In this document: positions 15,160-23,086 of the stretch, in pieces | Numbering within the stretch: position 1 is the first letter of the stretch | Layout: every line of letters starts with the position of its first letter | NCBI GenBank assembly: GCA_964430475.1 | Contig: CAYSEQ010000009.1 | Coordinates: 1-39,469, forward strand | DNA length: 39,469 bases | Origin: CAYSEQ01 sp964430475 | GTDB taxonomy: Bacteria; Patescibacteriota; Microgenomatia; UBA8517 | Direction of reading: 5' to 3' | Notes under the pieces: model-generated | What the model saw: only the letters and a program-made list of their open reading frames with translations | Told to the model about the DNA's origin: nothing | Databases searched by the model: none | Position numbers and translations under genes: made by a program

Positions 15160-15288
15160 TCATAATCCACCTAAAAGTAGGGGAGTCAGAAGAGGTAAAA
15201 AGGTAGTCAACAAAAGTCCTATCGCAGATACTATCAGAACCAATATAAATAAAAATCTTTTCTTGTCTTTAATTAATTTAATTCTCAT
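15160..15288 (-). CDS. Small membrane protein (42 aa) overlapping the tyrS stop
   Basis: The ATG at 15288-15286 overlaps the TGA of tyrS (ATGA), and the frame ends in TGA at 15160-15162. The peptide has a basic start (MRIKLIKDKKRF) and one long hydrophobic segment, about residues 12-40, rich in Leu and with two prolines. This predicts a single-pass membrane peptide with its N-terminus inside. The coupling and strong membrane signature make it more likely real than random. No family is recognised. Confidence 0.5.
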   Translation of the reverse strand: MRIKLIKDKKRFLFILVLIVSAIGLLLTTFLPLLTPLLLGGL

Positions 15289-16451
15289 TCTTTTACAATC
15301 CTACCAAATATCTTTTGACCAATTTTTATTCTATCACCAACACTCGGTCTATACCTTATGTCTAATACTACTTTACCATTTACATCAACTCCCCCTTGCA
15401 GGATTAATCTTTTTGCTTCACTTAAACTTTTCCGTGTAGTAAAAGGAGCAATGGTTGAAGCCAAGTCCTTTCTTAGAGGGATTCTTAAACTATACTCAGG
15501 AGCCCGCTTTTGAAATGTTTTTTCAAAAAAATCCAAGGCACTTTTCGCTTTATCTTGAGAATAAATCTCACTAACTATCTCATATGCTAACCTTTTCTTT
15601 ATAAACATGGGGTTCTCGCCAGATTGATAGGCTCTTTTTTCTTCTTCCAACCTCTCTAAGGAAACATTACTGGCAAGTTCAAAGTACTTAATTATTAAAC
15701 TATCATCCAAAGACATTATCTTTCCAAACATCTCTTGTGGCGGGTCATCAAGCCAAATAGCATTTCCCAAACTTTTACTCATTTTCTTTCCATCAGGCCC
15801 CAAAAGGTAATCAGTCACTAAAACAAAAGAATCCTTATTTTTTAAATTTTTAAGAAGGGTTCTGCCTGCCTGCATGTTAAATATTTGATCCCTACTTCCA
15901 ATTTGAATGTCAGTATCCAAAAAAAGACTATCGTATCCCTGAAGTATGGGGTAGAGAACCTCATCAAGTCTAACTTTTCCGCCTTTGTTTAGCCTTTCAC
16001 GAATTAACTCCCTGCCAATAAAATCTCCGAGAGAGAAATGTCGGGATAATTTTATAATATCTTCCAATTTAAGTTTTGCCAGCCATTTACTGTTATATCT
16101 TACTTTAACCTTTGAAAAGTCTAAAATCTTACTTGCTTGTTTTTTATATGTCTTAAAGTTTTGCCTTATCTCTTCTTTAGTAAGTATTGGTCTTTCGGAT
16201 TCTTTGTCAGAGGTATCACCAATAAGAGCTGTAAAATCTCCTATTAAAAAGGTGGTATTGTGGCCAAGATCAGCAAATGCTTGGATTTTCCTTAAAGGAA
16301 CTGCGTGTCCCAAGTGGATTCTTCGAGCAGTGGGATCTATTCCAAGATAGACATTGAGTTTTTTCCCTGAGAGGAGTAATTTTTCAAGTTTGCTTCTAGA
16401 TGGAATGATATTGACAACTCCTCTTGTTAAAATCTCCCTAATTTTTTCCAT
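15285..16451 (-). CDS. tyrS: Tyrosyl-tRNA synthetase (388 aa)
   Basis: A class I synthetase that charges tRNA-Tyr. The HIGH signature is HLGH at 46-49 within YLGIDPTARRIHLGHAV. The tyrosine-pocket region reads LQGYDSLFLDTDIQIGSRDQ (170-189). KMSKS is at 223-227 after LLGPDGKK. An S4 RNA-binding domain occupies the C-terminal 60 residues (SLSEAKRLILQGGVDVNGKVV). The length and HLGH sequence fit the TyrS branch common outside Gram-positives. It is transcribed away from recG; the 100-base spacer holds both promoters. Its stop overlaps the start of the 42-aa membrane peptide. Confidence 0.96.
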   Translation of the reverse strand: MEKIREILTRGVVNIIPSRSKLEKLLLSGKKLNVYLGIDPTARRIHLGHAVPLRKIQAFADLGHNTTFLIGDFTALIGDTSDKESERPILTKEEIRQNFKTYKKQASKILDFSKVKVRYNSKWLAKLKLEDIIKLSRHFSLGDFIGRELIRERLNKGGKVRLDEVLYPILQGYDSLFLDTDIQIGSRDQIFNMQAGRTLLKNLKNKDSFVLVTDYLLGPDGKKMSKSLGNAIWLDDPPQEMFGKIMSLDDSLIIKYFELASNVSLERLEEEKRAYQSGENPMFIKKRLAYEIVSEIYSQDKAKSALDFFEKTFQKRAPEYSLRIPLRKDLASTIAPFTTRKSLSEAKRLILQGGVDVNGKVVLDIRYRPSVGDRIKIGQKIFGRIVKE

Positions 16452-16533
16452 AAATTTTATTTACATTAATGTTACTATTTTTAAAAATCCTCTTCCAGTT
16501 TTTTTAAGATTAAAACAGCCTAAATCTTTGTAA

Positions 16534-16539
16534 TATAAT
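16534..16539 (+). promoter_or_regulatory. recG -10 box, very short leader
   Basis: TATAAT at 16534-16539 with a weak TTAAAA at 16510-16515 (18-base spacer). The expected start of transcription, near 16546, leaves about eight bases before the ATG at 16554 and would exclude the TTG at 16539. Confidence 0.55.
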
Positions 16540-16553
16540 TGTATGTAACTCTA

Positions 16554-18575
16554 ATGAGGCTAGATACACCTGTTTCTAAGATTGAGCTAGTTGGTCCAAT
16601 TTTTGCAAGGCGTCTTGAAAGGCTTGGCATAAAAACTATCGAGGATCTCATTTATCATGTTCCGCACAGGTACAAAGATTATACTATCAAATCCACTATC
16701 TCACAAGCTCAAATCGGTGAAACACTAACAATTCAGGCAAAAGTCTTAGAAATAAAAAATATCTACACTAGATTTGGTAAGGTCTTACAAAAAGCAAAAG
16801 TCGAAGATTCAACAGGTCAAATCCAGATCGTTTGGTTCAACCAACGCTATCTTATCAAAAACATCAAAGTAGGAAAAACATACTTGTTCTCAGGAAAAAT
16901 TGATTGGTTTGATAAGAAAAAAAGTATGATTTCGCCAGAGTATGAAATTTTCCAAAACCAAGACCCAATTCATACTGGAAGGTTGGTTCCTGTTTATCCT
17001 GAAACAAAGGGTATTTCATCTAAATGGATTCGGGGAAGGATAGCCTACATCCTTTCAGAAACCAAACCCGAAATTCAAGAATTCCTACCACCTGAAATAA
17101 TTAAAAAAGAATCTCTTATGAATTTAGAAAAGGCAATAAATCTAGTACATTTTCCTAAAAATTTAGAAGAGGCTGAAAACGCTAAAAAAAGGCTTGCTTT
17201 AAATGAGCTATTATTTTATCAACTAAAAAGTCTTCATAGAAAAATGGATTGGCAAAAAATTAAGGTAGCCCATGAGTTGAGAGTTGACAGATCATATGTT
17301 GATGAATTTATAAATTCTCTTCCCTTTAGCCTAACAAAGTCACAGCTTGATTCTATTAACGAAATTTTGGAAGACCTTGAGAAAAAACATCCCATGAATC
17401 GTCTCTTGGAAGGCGATGTTGGGAGTGGAAAAACAGTTGTTGCCGCAGCCGCTATTTTCGTAGCTTTTACAAATGGATACCAATCAGTTTTTATGGCGCC
17501 GACGCAAATATTGGCAAATCAACACTTTGATACGCTAAAGAATCTTCTAGATAAATTTAAAGTCAGAGTTGAACTGATAACTTCAGAAGGTATAAAAAAG
17601 GACCCGGGCAAAGCGGATATATTCGTTGGGACACACGCCTTGATTCATCAAAGAGTAAGCTTTGACAATGTTGCCCTTGTTGTTATTGACGAACAACACA
17701 GATTTGGAGTTGAACAACGAGCACACCTTGTGAAAAAATCTTCTAATGGAAATTACTCTCCTCATGTTTTAACTATTACCGCAACCCCAATTCCAAGGAC
17801 AGTTGCCTTAACGATCTACGGAGATTTGGATTTGACAACCCTTGATGAACTCCCCAAAGGCAGAAAACCAGTTATCACCTGGCTCGTACCGCCTCAAAAA
17901 AGAGATGGAGCTTACGCTTGGATTAATCAACAAATCAAAGAAAACCGAGTCCAAGCCTTTATAATTTGCCCGCTTATTGAAGAATCCGAGGTTGAGACAA
18001 TGAAACAAGTAAAAGCAGCGACCGTTGAATACGAAAGGCTAAAAAAAATTTTTAGCGATTTAAATGTAGGACTACTCCATGGAAAACAAAATCCAAAACT
18101 AAAGAACGAAATACTAAATTCTTTTAAGGAGGGAAAAATCCACATTCTTGTTTCAACACCTGTTGTAGAGGTGGGAATTGACGTTCCCAATGCTACAATA
18201 ATGGTCATTGAGGCTGCAGAACGTTTCGGTCTAGCCCAACTTCACCAATTAAGGGGAAGGATTGGTAGAGGAGAAAAAAAATCCTATTGTTTGCTTTTCA
18301 CCGAAAGTAGATCAAACAAGACGATGCTAAGGTTAGAGGCTTTAAGACAAAATAAATCCGGGTTTGAACTTGCAGAACTTGATTTGAAACTAAGGGGTCC
18401 TGGAGAAATCTTCGGTACAAAACAACACGGCTTCCCACAACTCAAAGTTGCCTCTTGGTCTGACAGCGAATTATTAAAAAAATCCCGGGAAATTGCTCAA
18501 AAAGCAATCCAAAGCCCTAAAAAATTTGCCTTACTTATTAAAAAAACTGAGGAAAAAGACATAGTTCCAAACTAG
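16554..18575 (+). CDS. recG: ATP-dependent DNA helicase RecG (673 aa)
   Basis: RecG remodels stalled forks and Holliday junctions. An N-terminal HhH-like element (IELVGPIFARRLERLGIKTIEDLIYHVPHRYKDY) leads into the wedge/OB domain (about 55-150, GETLTIQAKVLEIKN). Two RecA-like motor domains follow: Walker A LEGDVGSGKT near 285-294, DEQHRFGVEQR near 377, TATPIPRT, then VVEVGIDVPNAT and QLRGRIGRG. The C-terminal TRG region (GPGEIFGTKQHGFPQLKVA) is intact. Length is normal. I chose ATG 16554 over TTG 16539 because the TTG overlaps the -10 box. It is transcribed divergently from tyrS. Confidence 0.97.
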   Translation: MRLDTPVSKIELVGPIFARRLERLGIKTIEDLIYHVPHRYKDYTIKSTISQAQIGETLTIQAKVLEIKNIYTRFGKVLQKAKVEDSTGQIQIVWFNQRYLIKNIKVGKTYLFSGKIDWFDKKKSMISPEYEIFQNQDPIHTGRLVPVYPETKGISSKWIRGRIAYILSETKPEIQEFLPPEIIKKESLMNLEKAINLVHFPKNLEEAENAKKRLALNELLFYQLKSLHRKMDWQKIKVAHELRVDRSYVDEFINSLPFSLTKSQLDSINEILEDLEKKHPMNRLLEGDVGSGKTVVAAAAIFVAFTNGYQSVFMAPTQILANQHFDTLKNLLDKFKVRVELITSEGIKKDPGKADIFVGTHALIHQRVSFDNVALVVIDEQHRFGVEQRAHLVKKSSNGNYSPHVLTITATPIPRTVALTIYGDLDLTTLDELPKGRKPVITWLVPPQKRDGAYAWINQQIKENRVQAFIICPLIEESEVETMKQVKAATVEYERLKKIFSDLNVGLLHGKQNPKLKNEILNSFKEGKIHILVSTPVVEVGIDVPNATIMVIEAAERFGLAQLHQLRGRIGRGEKKSYCLLFTESRSNKTMLRLEALRQNKSGFELAELDLKLRGPGEIFGTKQHGFPQLKVASWSDSELLKKSREIAQKAIQSPKKFALLIKKTEEKDIVPN

Positions 18576-18711
18576 AATAAAAATACTACAATTTAAGGCA
18601 AACGCTTCCAACCACTTTAGTTCACTTTAAAAAACACGCCAGTTGCGGAAAAGAAAGTATTGAGTTAAAATTCTTAAAAGCAAAAAAATTTAAAGGATGA
18701 AAGGATAGAAT

Positions 18712-18870
18712 ATGCCGCCTGTACCAAAGAAAAAACACACGAAAAAAAGATCAGGTGAAAGAATGGCAGGACAAAGGGGAATTAAACTTCCATCACTTAC
18801 CAAATGCCCCTCTTGCAAAAAATTAAAAGAGACCCACAAAGTATGCCCGAACTGCGGCTATTACCGCTAA
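18712..18870 (+). CDS. rpmF: Ribosomal protein bL32, zinc form (52 aa)
   Basis: A small large-subunit protein. It begins PPVPKKKHTKKRSGERMAG, the typical L32 tail, and carries a four-cysteine zinc ribbon C32-x2-C35 and C45-x2-C48 (CPSC, CPNC), ending in GYYR. A good AAAGGA ribosome binding site (18702-18707) precedes the ATG. It stands between recG and nusB, in line with the L32-NusB/ACP/RNase III order seen in many bacteria. Confidence 0.96.
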   Translation: MPPVPKKKHTKKRSGERMAGQRGIKLPSLTKCPSCKKLKETHKVCPNCGYYR

Positions 18871-18935
18871 ATTTTTTTAGAAAAATCCAAAATAAAACCC
18901 TTTTTAATCCCAAGCCGTACCTATTGATCTAATTC

Positions 18936-18965
18936 TTGCTACTTTCTACTATTTGTCTATATACT
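18936..18965 (+). promoter_or_regulatory. Promoter for the nusB-acp-rnc-rpsP-KH operon
   Basis: TTGCTA (18936-18941), 18-base spacer, TATACT (18960-18965). Transcription would start near 18972, leaving the nusB ATG at 18974 almost leaderless. Confidence 0.55.
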
Positions 18966-18973
18966 ATATTCTT

Positions 18974-19351
18974 ATGAAAACTCCAAAAGACCCAAGACAC
19001 ATTTACCGACGCAAGGTAGTTAAAGAATTATTTGCCGAAAGCTTTGTACCACAAGCTTTAAAGACAGGACTTGCTAAAAAGATTGTTTCCCAAAAAGAAA
19101 AACTTGATAAAGAAATTCAAGATGCAGCTCCGATTTGGCCCCTTGAAAAGTTAAACAAAATTGATTTAGCGGTTCTTAGATTAGCAGTCTATGAACTCAA
19201 AAACACAGATAATCCCCCAAAGGTAATCATTGACGAAGCGGTTGAACTTTCAAAAGAATTCGGCAGTGAAACTTCGCCTTCATTTGTCAATGGAGTTTTG
19301 GGTACAATATATAAAAAACAAAAAAAGGAAAATGCAAGACAAAGAAAATAA
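18974..19351 (+). CDS. nusB: Transcription antitermination factor NusB (125 aa)
   Basis: NusB binds boxA RNA with S10 during rRNA antitermination. The all-helical pattern ends in the family signature: KLNKIDLAVLRLAVYEL, PPKVIIDEAVELSKEFGSETSPSFVNGVL and a Lys-rich tail. Length fits (about 130-140 aa). The frame extends upstream to TTG at 18953, but that precedes the probable transcription start, so ATG 18974 is preferred. The last 20 bases overlap the next gene. Confidence 0.93.
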   Translation: MKTPKDPRHIYRRKVVKELFAESFVPQALKTGLAKKIVSQKEKLDKEIQDAAPIWPLEKLNKIDLAVLRLAVYELKNTDNPPKVIIDEAVELSKEFGSETSPSFVNGVLGTIYKKQKKENARQRK

Positions 19352-19580
19352 AGACATAAAAAAGCTTATAGTTGAAGAATTGGCTAAATACCTTGGAGTA
19401 GATATTGAAGATATTAACGAGGATGACTCTTTCAGTTCAGACCTTCATATGAAGGCAAGCGATCTAGTTGATTTTATGCAAATTTTAGAAATTAAGGGAA
19501 TCGATACTTCAAATATAGAACTAACAAATATTGATACTGTCGCCGACCTGGTAGAAATTCTTAAAGAAGAAATGTTATGA
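19332..19580 (+). CDS. Acyl-carrier-protein-like protein lacking the usual DSL serine (82 aa)
   Basis: Size, acidity and the pattern of helices fit ACP: VEELAKYLGVDIEDINEDDSF, SSDLHMKASDLVDFMQ and IDTVADLVEIL. In an ungapped alignment with the canonical DLGxDSLDxVE, the 4'-phosphopantetheine serine position is A42; a serine, S43, lies one residue later. Either the site shifted or the protein no longer carries a prosthetic group. The position upstream of rnc matches the conserved acpP-rnc neighbourhood. The start lies inside the end of nusB and its TGA overlaps the rnc ATG (ATGA), so all three are coupled. The fold call is good; function as a carrier is doubtful. Confidence 0.75.
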   Translation: MQDKENKDIKKLIVEELAKYLGVDIEDINEDDSFSSDLHMKASDLVDFMQILEIKGIDTSNIELTNIDTVADLVEILKEEML

Positions 19581-20281
19581 GTGAGGATATAGAAAAGCTT
19601 TTTAAAAACAAAAAGTTATACGAACAAGCCTTGACCCACAAATCTTGGATAAACGAGCATCCTCGTATAAGAGAATCCAATGAAAGACTCGAATTTCTAG
19701 GCGATGCAGTTTTAGAATTTATTGTTTCTTATGAAATTTTTCGTCTTTTCCCAAAGAAAGAGGAGGGATATTTGACCGCGCTACGAGCAAATCTTGTAAA
19801 TACCCAAAACCTATCAGAAATCGCCAAAAAGTTAGACCTTGGAAAAAGACTTTTTCTTTCAAAAGGGGAATTAGAAATGGGTGGTAGAGAAAACCCCTCA
19901 ATCCTTGCCGATACATTTGAAGCTTTAGTGGGCGCGTTATTCCTTGATCAAGGAATAAAATTTACACGAAAGTTTATAAAAGAAAATGTACTCATCCATC
20001 TTGAAGACAAGTTGAAAAAACCCCTAAAAGACGCGAAAAGTCTTCTCCAAGAATATGTTCAAGCCCACAATTTTCTTGCGCCAAAATATCAAGTAGTAGA
20101 CGAATCAGGACCTGACCATGCAAAAAAATTTACAATCGAAGTTTTAGTCAACGGTGTAAGTTGGGGTAGGGGAGTAGGAAAAAGTAAAAGCGAAGCGGCC
20201 CAAAAAGCTGCAAGACAAGCACTTGAAAATTTTATTAAAAGTAAAAACATAAAGATTGATAAAGCGCAGTCTTTAAAGTAA
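19577..20281 (+). CDS. rnc: Ribonuclease III (234 aa)
   Basis: This enzyme cleaves double-stranded RNA in rRNA and mRNA processing. The signature ERLEFLGDAVL occupies 37-47, with catalytic D43 and acidic E36/E37 region, and the second acidic cluster is DTFEALVGALFLDQG near 115. A double-stranded RNA-binding domain covers about 155-225 (SLLQEYVQAHNF, SKSEAAQKAARQALE). Full length. Start overlaps the ACP-like stop; rpsP follows after 11 bases. Confidence 0.97.
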   Translation: MSEDIEKLFKNKKLYEQALTHKSWINEHPRIRESNERLEFLGDAVLEFIVSYEIFRLFPKKEEGYLTALRANLVNTQNLSEIAKKLDLGKRLFLSKGELEMGGRENPSILADTFEALVGALFLDQGIKFTRKFIKENVLIHLEDKLKKPLKDAKSLLQEYVQAHNFLAPKYQVVDESGPDHAKKFTIEVLVNGVSWGRGVGKSKSEAAQKAARQALENFIKSKNIKIDKAQSLK

Positions 20282-20292
20282 AATTAAAATCC

Positions 20293-20523
20293 ATGATTAA
20301 GATAAGGTTGGCAAGATTAAAATCAAAAGATGTGGCTTATCGGATAGTGGCCATTGATTCTAAAAGAAAAAGAGAGGGAAAACCCATCTCAATCATTGGT
20401 TTTTACCAACCCTCAAAAAAAATCAAAAGGATTGATGAAGAAAAATTAAGGTATTTTTTAAATTTAGGTGCGGTTGTAAATGAGTCTCTTAAAAAAATAT
20501 TAAACAATGAAAAAGCTACTTGA
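20293..20523 (+). CDS. rpsP: Ribosomal protein bS16 (76 aa)
   Basis: A small-subunit assembly protein. It begins MIKIRLARLKSKDVAYRIVAIDSKRKREG, the S16 beta-sheet signature, continues ISIIGFYQP and ends with a helix containing LRYFLNLGAVVNESLKKIL. Normal length for the core. It overlaps the downstream KH gene by 17 bases; rpsP followed by a KH protein is a widespread pair. Confidence 0.96.
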   Translation: MIKIRLARLKSKDVAYRIVAIDSKRKREGKPISIIGFYQPSKKIKRIDEEKLRYFLNLGAVVNESLKKILNNEKAT

Positions 20524-20746
20524 ATTTATTTTAAAGGGGTTACTTAACGAAGCTGAATTTTCAATAGAAGAAGAGGAAGGAAAAGAGGAAGGAAAAATTA
20601 ATCTAAAGGTAAAATTACCAAAAGATTTAATGGGCATTGTCATAGGAAAGAACGGACAAACAATACGTGCTATTCAAAATATACTTAAAATTAAGGGAAG
20701 ATTAGAAGGAAAAAAAGTCTTTGTTCAAGTAGAAGAAAAATCCTAA
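20507..20746 (+). CDS. khpA: KH-domain RNA-binding protein, KhpA type (79 aa)
   Basis: Single type II KH domain with the GxxG loop as GKNG at 47-50 in IVIGKNGQTIRAIQNIL. A Glu-rich stretch (21-30) precedes it. KhpA proteins bind RNA broadly and are usually encoded after rpsP, as here. The stop TAA (20744-20746) interlocks with the pilO-like stop on the other strand, so the two operons converge with no spacer. Confidence 0.92.
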   Translation: MKKLLEFILKGLLNEAEFSIEEEEGKEEGKINLKVKLPKDLMGIVIGKNGQTIRAIQNILKIKGRLEGKKVFVQVEEKS

Positions 20747-21444
20747 TTAAATGGCTGAGATCTTTCTGCTGGGGGTTGGGGTTCTAAGATTACAAAAAGA
20801 GGACTTTTAAGGTTATTCACTTTTGAAAGAAGTTCTTTTTCTTTATCAGATAGCTCTACTAAAGGAGCGCTTATCGGAGGAATCTGGGTAGGGAAGTCTG
20901 ACCAATAAATTAACATATCAAAACCCGCACTTATTTCCCCAGCACTTTCTGTTCCTGACAAATTTCCTGAAGAAATTGTGGTAATTGGTGCAATATCGTA
21001 TAATTTTTTTATAAAATCAAAAACAGATTGAACATCGCTACCTGTAATACTGAGTTTCAATCCCATACTATTTATCCCATCCTTCTGGCTAATTTGTGTA
21101 AACCGAATACTATTCAAGGTAATATTACTTTCTTGTGCAAGGGATTCAATTTGTGACAAAGTAAAAATTGCAGAATTACGATTAGGAAGTGCAATTACAG
21201 TCTTATCGGCCTGATCCACAATTCCCTCTTTAATCTCTTGAAGCGAGGAAAGCTTCTTTCTAAAAACTGAAATATCATTGTTGAGTTCATTATAGGCAGA
21301 AATTTCTGAACTTACTTTTTTAAGTCCAAACATTAAAAGATAGACAAAAAGCACGGCAATAATAGAAATCATTAGTAATGGTCCAAATAAAATTCGGATA
21401 TTTAGACCTAACATTCTCATAGAGTGAGCGCTTAAAAATTTCAT
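20743..21444 (-). CDS. pilO: Type IV pilus assembly protein PilO-like (233 aa)
   Basis: An inner-membrane platform protein that pairs with PilN. One membrane helix (about 18-42), a coiled coil (about 45-80, SEISAYNELNNDISVFRKKL) and a ferredoxin-like domain to about 180 (ITGSDVQSVFDFIKKLYDI), with a Pro-rich tail. The call rests on this architecture and on its place after pilM and pilN; sequence alone is weak. It ends the pilus operon, with its stop overlapping that of the KH gene. Confidence 0.78.
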   Translation of the reverse strand: MKFLSAHSMRMLGLNIRILFGPLLMISIIAVLFVYLLMFGLKKVSSEISAYNELNNDISVFRKKLSSLQEIKEGIVDQADKTVIALPNRNSAIFTLSQIESLAQESNITLNSIRFTQISQKDGINSMGLKLSITGSDVQSVFDFIKKLYDIAPITTISSGNLSGTESAGEISAGFDMLIYWSDFPTQIPPISAPLVELSDKEKELLSKVNNLKSPLFVILEPQPPAERSQPFN

Positions 21445-21448
21445 AGAC

Positions 21449-21979
21449 TTATTTGCTAAGAACCAAGCTTATAGAAAATCCTTCTTCGGAGCTAAAACCG
21501 AAAGATTGAAATTCAATCCGGCTAAATTCTTTAGAATTAACCAAAGAAGAAAGCAGGGTAGAGATCTCAGCAAGAAGTGGTGAAGATACACTTATTCTAA
21601 TCCCGTCGTCCCCGAATGTTGAATTTTGCAAACTTGCGTTTTCAGGAAGAAGTAGATAGACGGATTCAAGACTAGAAATATAGGCTTGGGGTTTAGAGGT
21701 GGCTGTGGTTATTTTTTCAATTTTTTCTAGCCTGTCTTTAATCAATATAAATCTTTGCTCTGTAGCTTCAAGAGCTTTTATTTGGGCAATTATTTTTTCC
21801 TTTTCATTACGAAGAGTGGAATTCTTTCTTGAATAAAAGATAAAAGTAACCAAAAATAAAGAAGCAGTTACAAAAAGGATGGCTAAAAATACATACGAAA
21901 TTTTATAGAAAGTTTTTGACAAAATAAGTACATAGGTTTTAGGTCTCAACTCTTGAGGTAATAGATTAATTTCCACCAT
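21449..21979 (-). CDS. pilN: Type IV pilus assembly protein PilN-like (176 aa)
   Basis: It begins with the PilN cytoplasmic motif MVEINLLPQELRPK, which docks into PilM. One membrane helix (about 30-50), a coiled coil (about 52-85) and a small periplasmic-type domain follow. A strong GGAGG ribosome binding site precedes the ATG at 21979. It lies three bases after pilM and four before the pilO-like gene. Confidence 0.88.
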   Translation of the reverse strand: MVEINLLPQELRPKTYVLILSKTFYKISYVFLAILFVTASLFLVTFIFYSRKNSTLRNEKEKIIAQIKALEATEQRFILIKDRLEKIEKITTATSKPQAYISSLESVYLLLPENASLQNSTFGDDGIRISVSSPLLAEISTLLSSLVNSKEFSRIEFQSFGFSSEEGFSISLVLSK

Positions 21980-21982
21980 GTT

Positions 21983-22996
21983 TTAACCTCCCCTTAAAGC
22001 AAGGCCGACCGCAACTCCATAAAACTGAGCGTAGCCACTTAAAGATTTTGCCGCCTCAGGATCAAATTCAACTTTAGAAAAAGGATTTCCTATAACCACT
22101 TCAATCCCCAAAAGCTTAGTAAGGGATGTTGCAATCTCAGGCATACCTGAACTCCCTCCTGACAAGATTACCTGTTTGGGAGATTCACCTTTCTCCTCGG
22201 AGGAATAGAAGTGAATTGATTTCCTAATTTCATCAGCAACTAAATGGAACACGGGTTCAAGTGCGGATTTTACTTTGCCTTCAAGCTGAGAAGGAGAAAG
22301 TCCATAAACTCTTTTATATTCCTCAGCTTGCATTTCTTCAATTGAAAGCCTTTGTGCCAAGGCTCTTGTAAAAGCTTCGCCGGCAGTAGGAAATGTCCTT
22401 GTAAAAATAAGTTGTGCATTTCTAGCGATTGCGATATTGGATGAACGCGCGCCAAGATCAACAATAAGAGAGGTATAATTCTCCGGCGCTAAAGCCCTCA
22501 CTAGTGCCAAAAGTTCAGTCTCAACCGTCACGATATTAAAGCCGCACATTTCAACCAACCTTAAATATTTCTCAACCAAATCTTTGGGTGCTGCAATAAG
22601 AAGAACAAGAACATGAGGAGGATTGGAATCTTCTCTTTTTTCCAAAATCTGATGCTGAACGATCGCCTCAGAAGTGGGTATGGGAATATACTGTTCTGCC
22701 TCCCATTTTACAGCTGAGGCTACTTCTGCCTCGGTCAACAAAGGAAATCTGATGGCTTTTGTAAAGACGCTTGTTTCTGGAAGAGCGATGGACACATCGC
22801 GAGAGCTAACTTTTGCCTCTTTGAAAAGTCTTTTTATACCGTCTACCAAACGCACTAAATCTTTTTCCTCTTTGGCAAATTCCGGAGTTTTTTCACTATG
22901 ACTAAATATCCCGCTTGCTCTAAGACGGAACTTTCCTCCTTCTTTCTCAAGCTCAACAACTTTAACTGTTTTTGATCCAACATCAAGTCCTACCAT
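21983..22996 (-). CDS. pilM: Type IV pilus ATPase-fold protein PilM (337 aa)
   Basis: An actin-like cytosolic protein that binds PilN. Phosphate-1 motif VGLDVGSKTVKVVEL is at the N-terminus, phosphate-2 TSLIVDLGARSSNIAI is near 185, and an adenosine motif VILSGGSSGMPEIA is near 265. An SHS2-type insert lies between. A longer frame from TTG 23029 adds 11 residues, but it begins inside a hairpin. I therefore prefer ATG 22996, which starts right at the first strand. A terminator-like hairpin ends two bases before that ATG. Confidence 0.93.
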   Translation of the reverse strand: MVGLDVGSKTVKVVELEKEGGKFRLRASGIFSHSEKTPEFAKEEKDLVRLVDGIKRLFKEAKVSSRDVSIALPETSVFTKAIRFPLLTEAEVASAVKWEAEQYIPIPTSEAIVQHQILEKREDSNPPHVLVLLIAAPKDLVEKYLRLVEMCGFNIVTVETELLALVRALAPENYTSLIVDLGARSSNIAIARNAQLIFTRTFPTAGEAFTRALAQRLSIEEMQAEEYKRVYGLSPSQLEGKVKSALEPVFHLVADEIRKSIHFYSSEEKGESPKQVILSGGSSGMPEIATSLTKLLGIEVVIGNPFSKVEFDPEAAKSLSGYAQFYGVAVGLALRGG

Positions 22997-22997
22997 T

Positions 22998-23061
22998 AAA
23001 AAACGATGCGGAGGTTTTAAGAAATTCAAAGTCTATAAGAGACATTTTAATGTCCGCATCG
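22998..23061 (-). terminator. Terminator-like hairpin abutting the pilM start
   Basis: On the minus strand CGATGCGGA (23061-23053) is the exact complement of TCCGCATCG (23012-23004), followed at once by six T (23003-22998) and the pilM ATG at 22996. The 40-base loop holds two smaller hairpins (GACATT/AATGTC and GTCT/AGAC). It may terminate most pilin transcripts and lower pilMNO expression. Confidence 0.5.
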
Positions 23062-23086
23062 CTCCCAAAATCTTTTTAATCGCTAC

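Noticed and set aside
16539..16553. TTG start adding five residues to RecG
   Set aside because: It coincides with the -10 box; ATG 16554 fits the family start.
18953..18973. TTG start adding seven residues to NusB
   Set aside because: It lies between the -35 and -10 boxes of the likely promoter.
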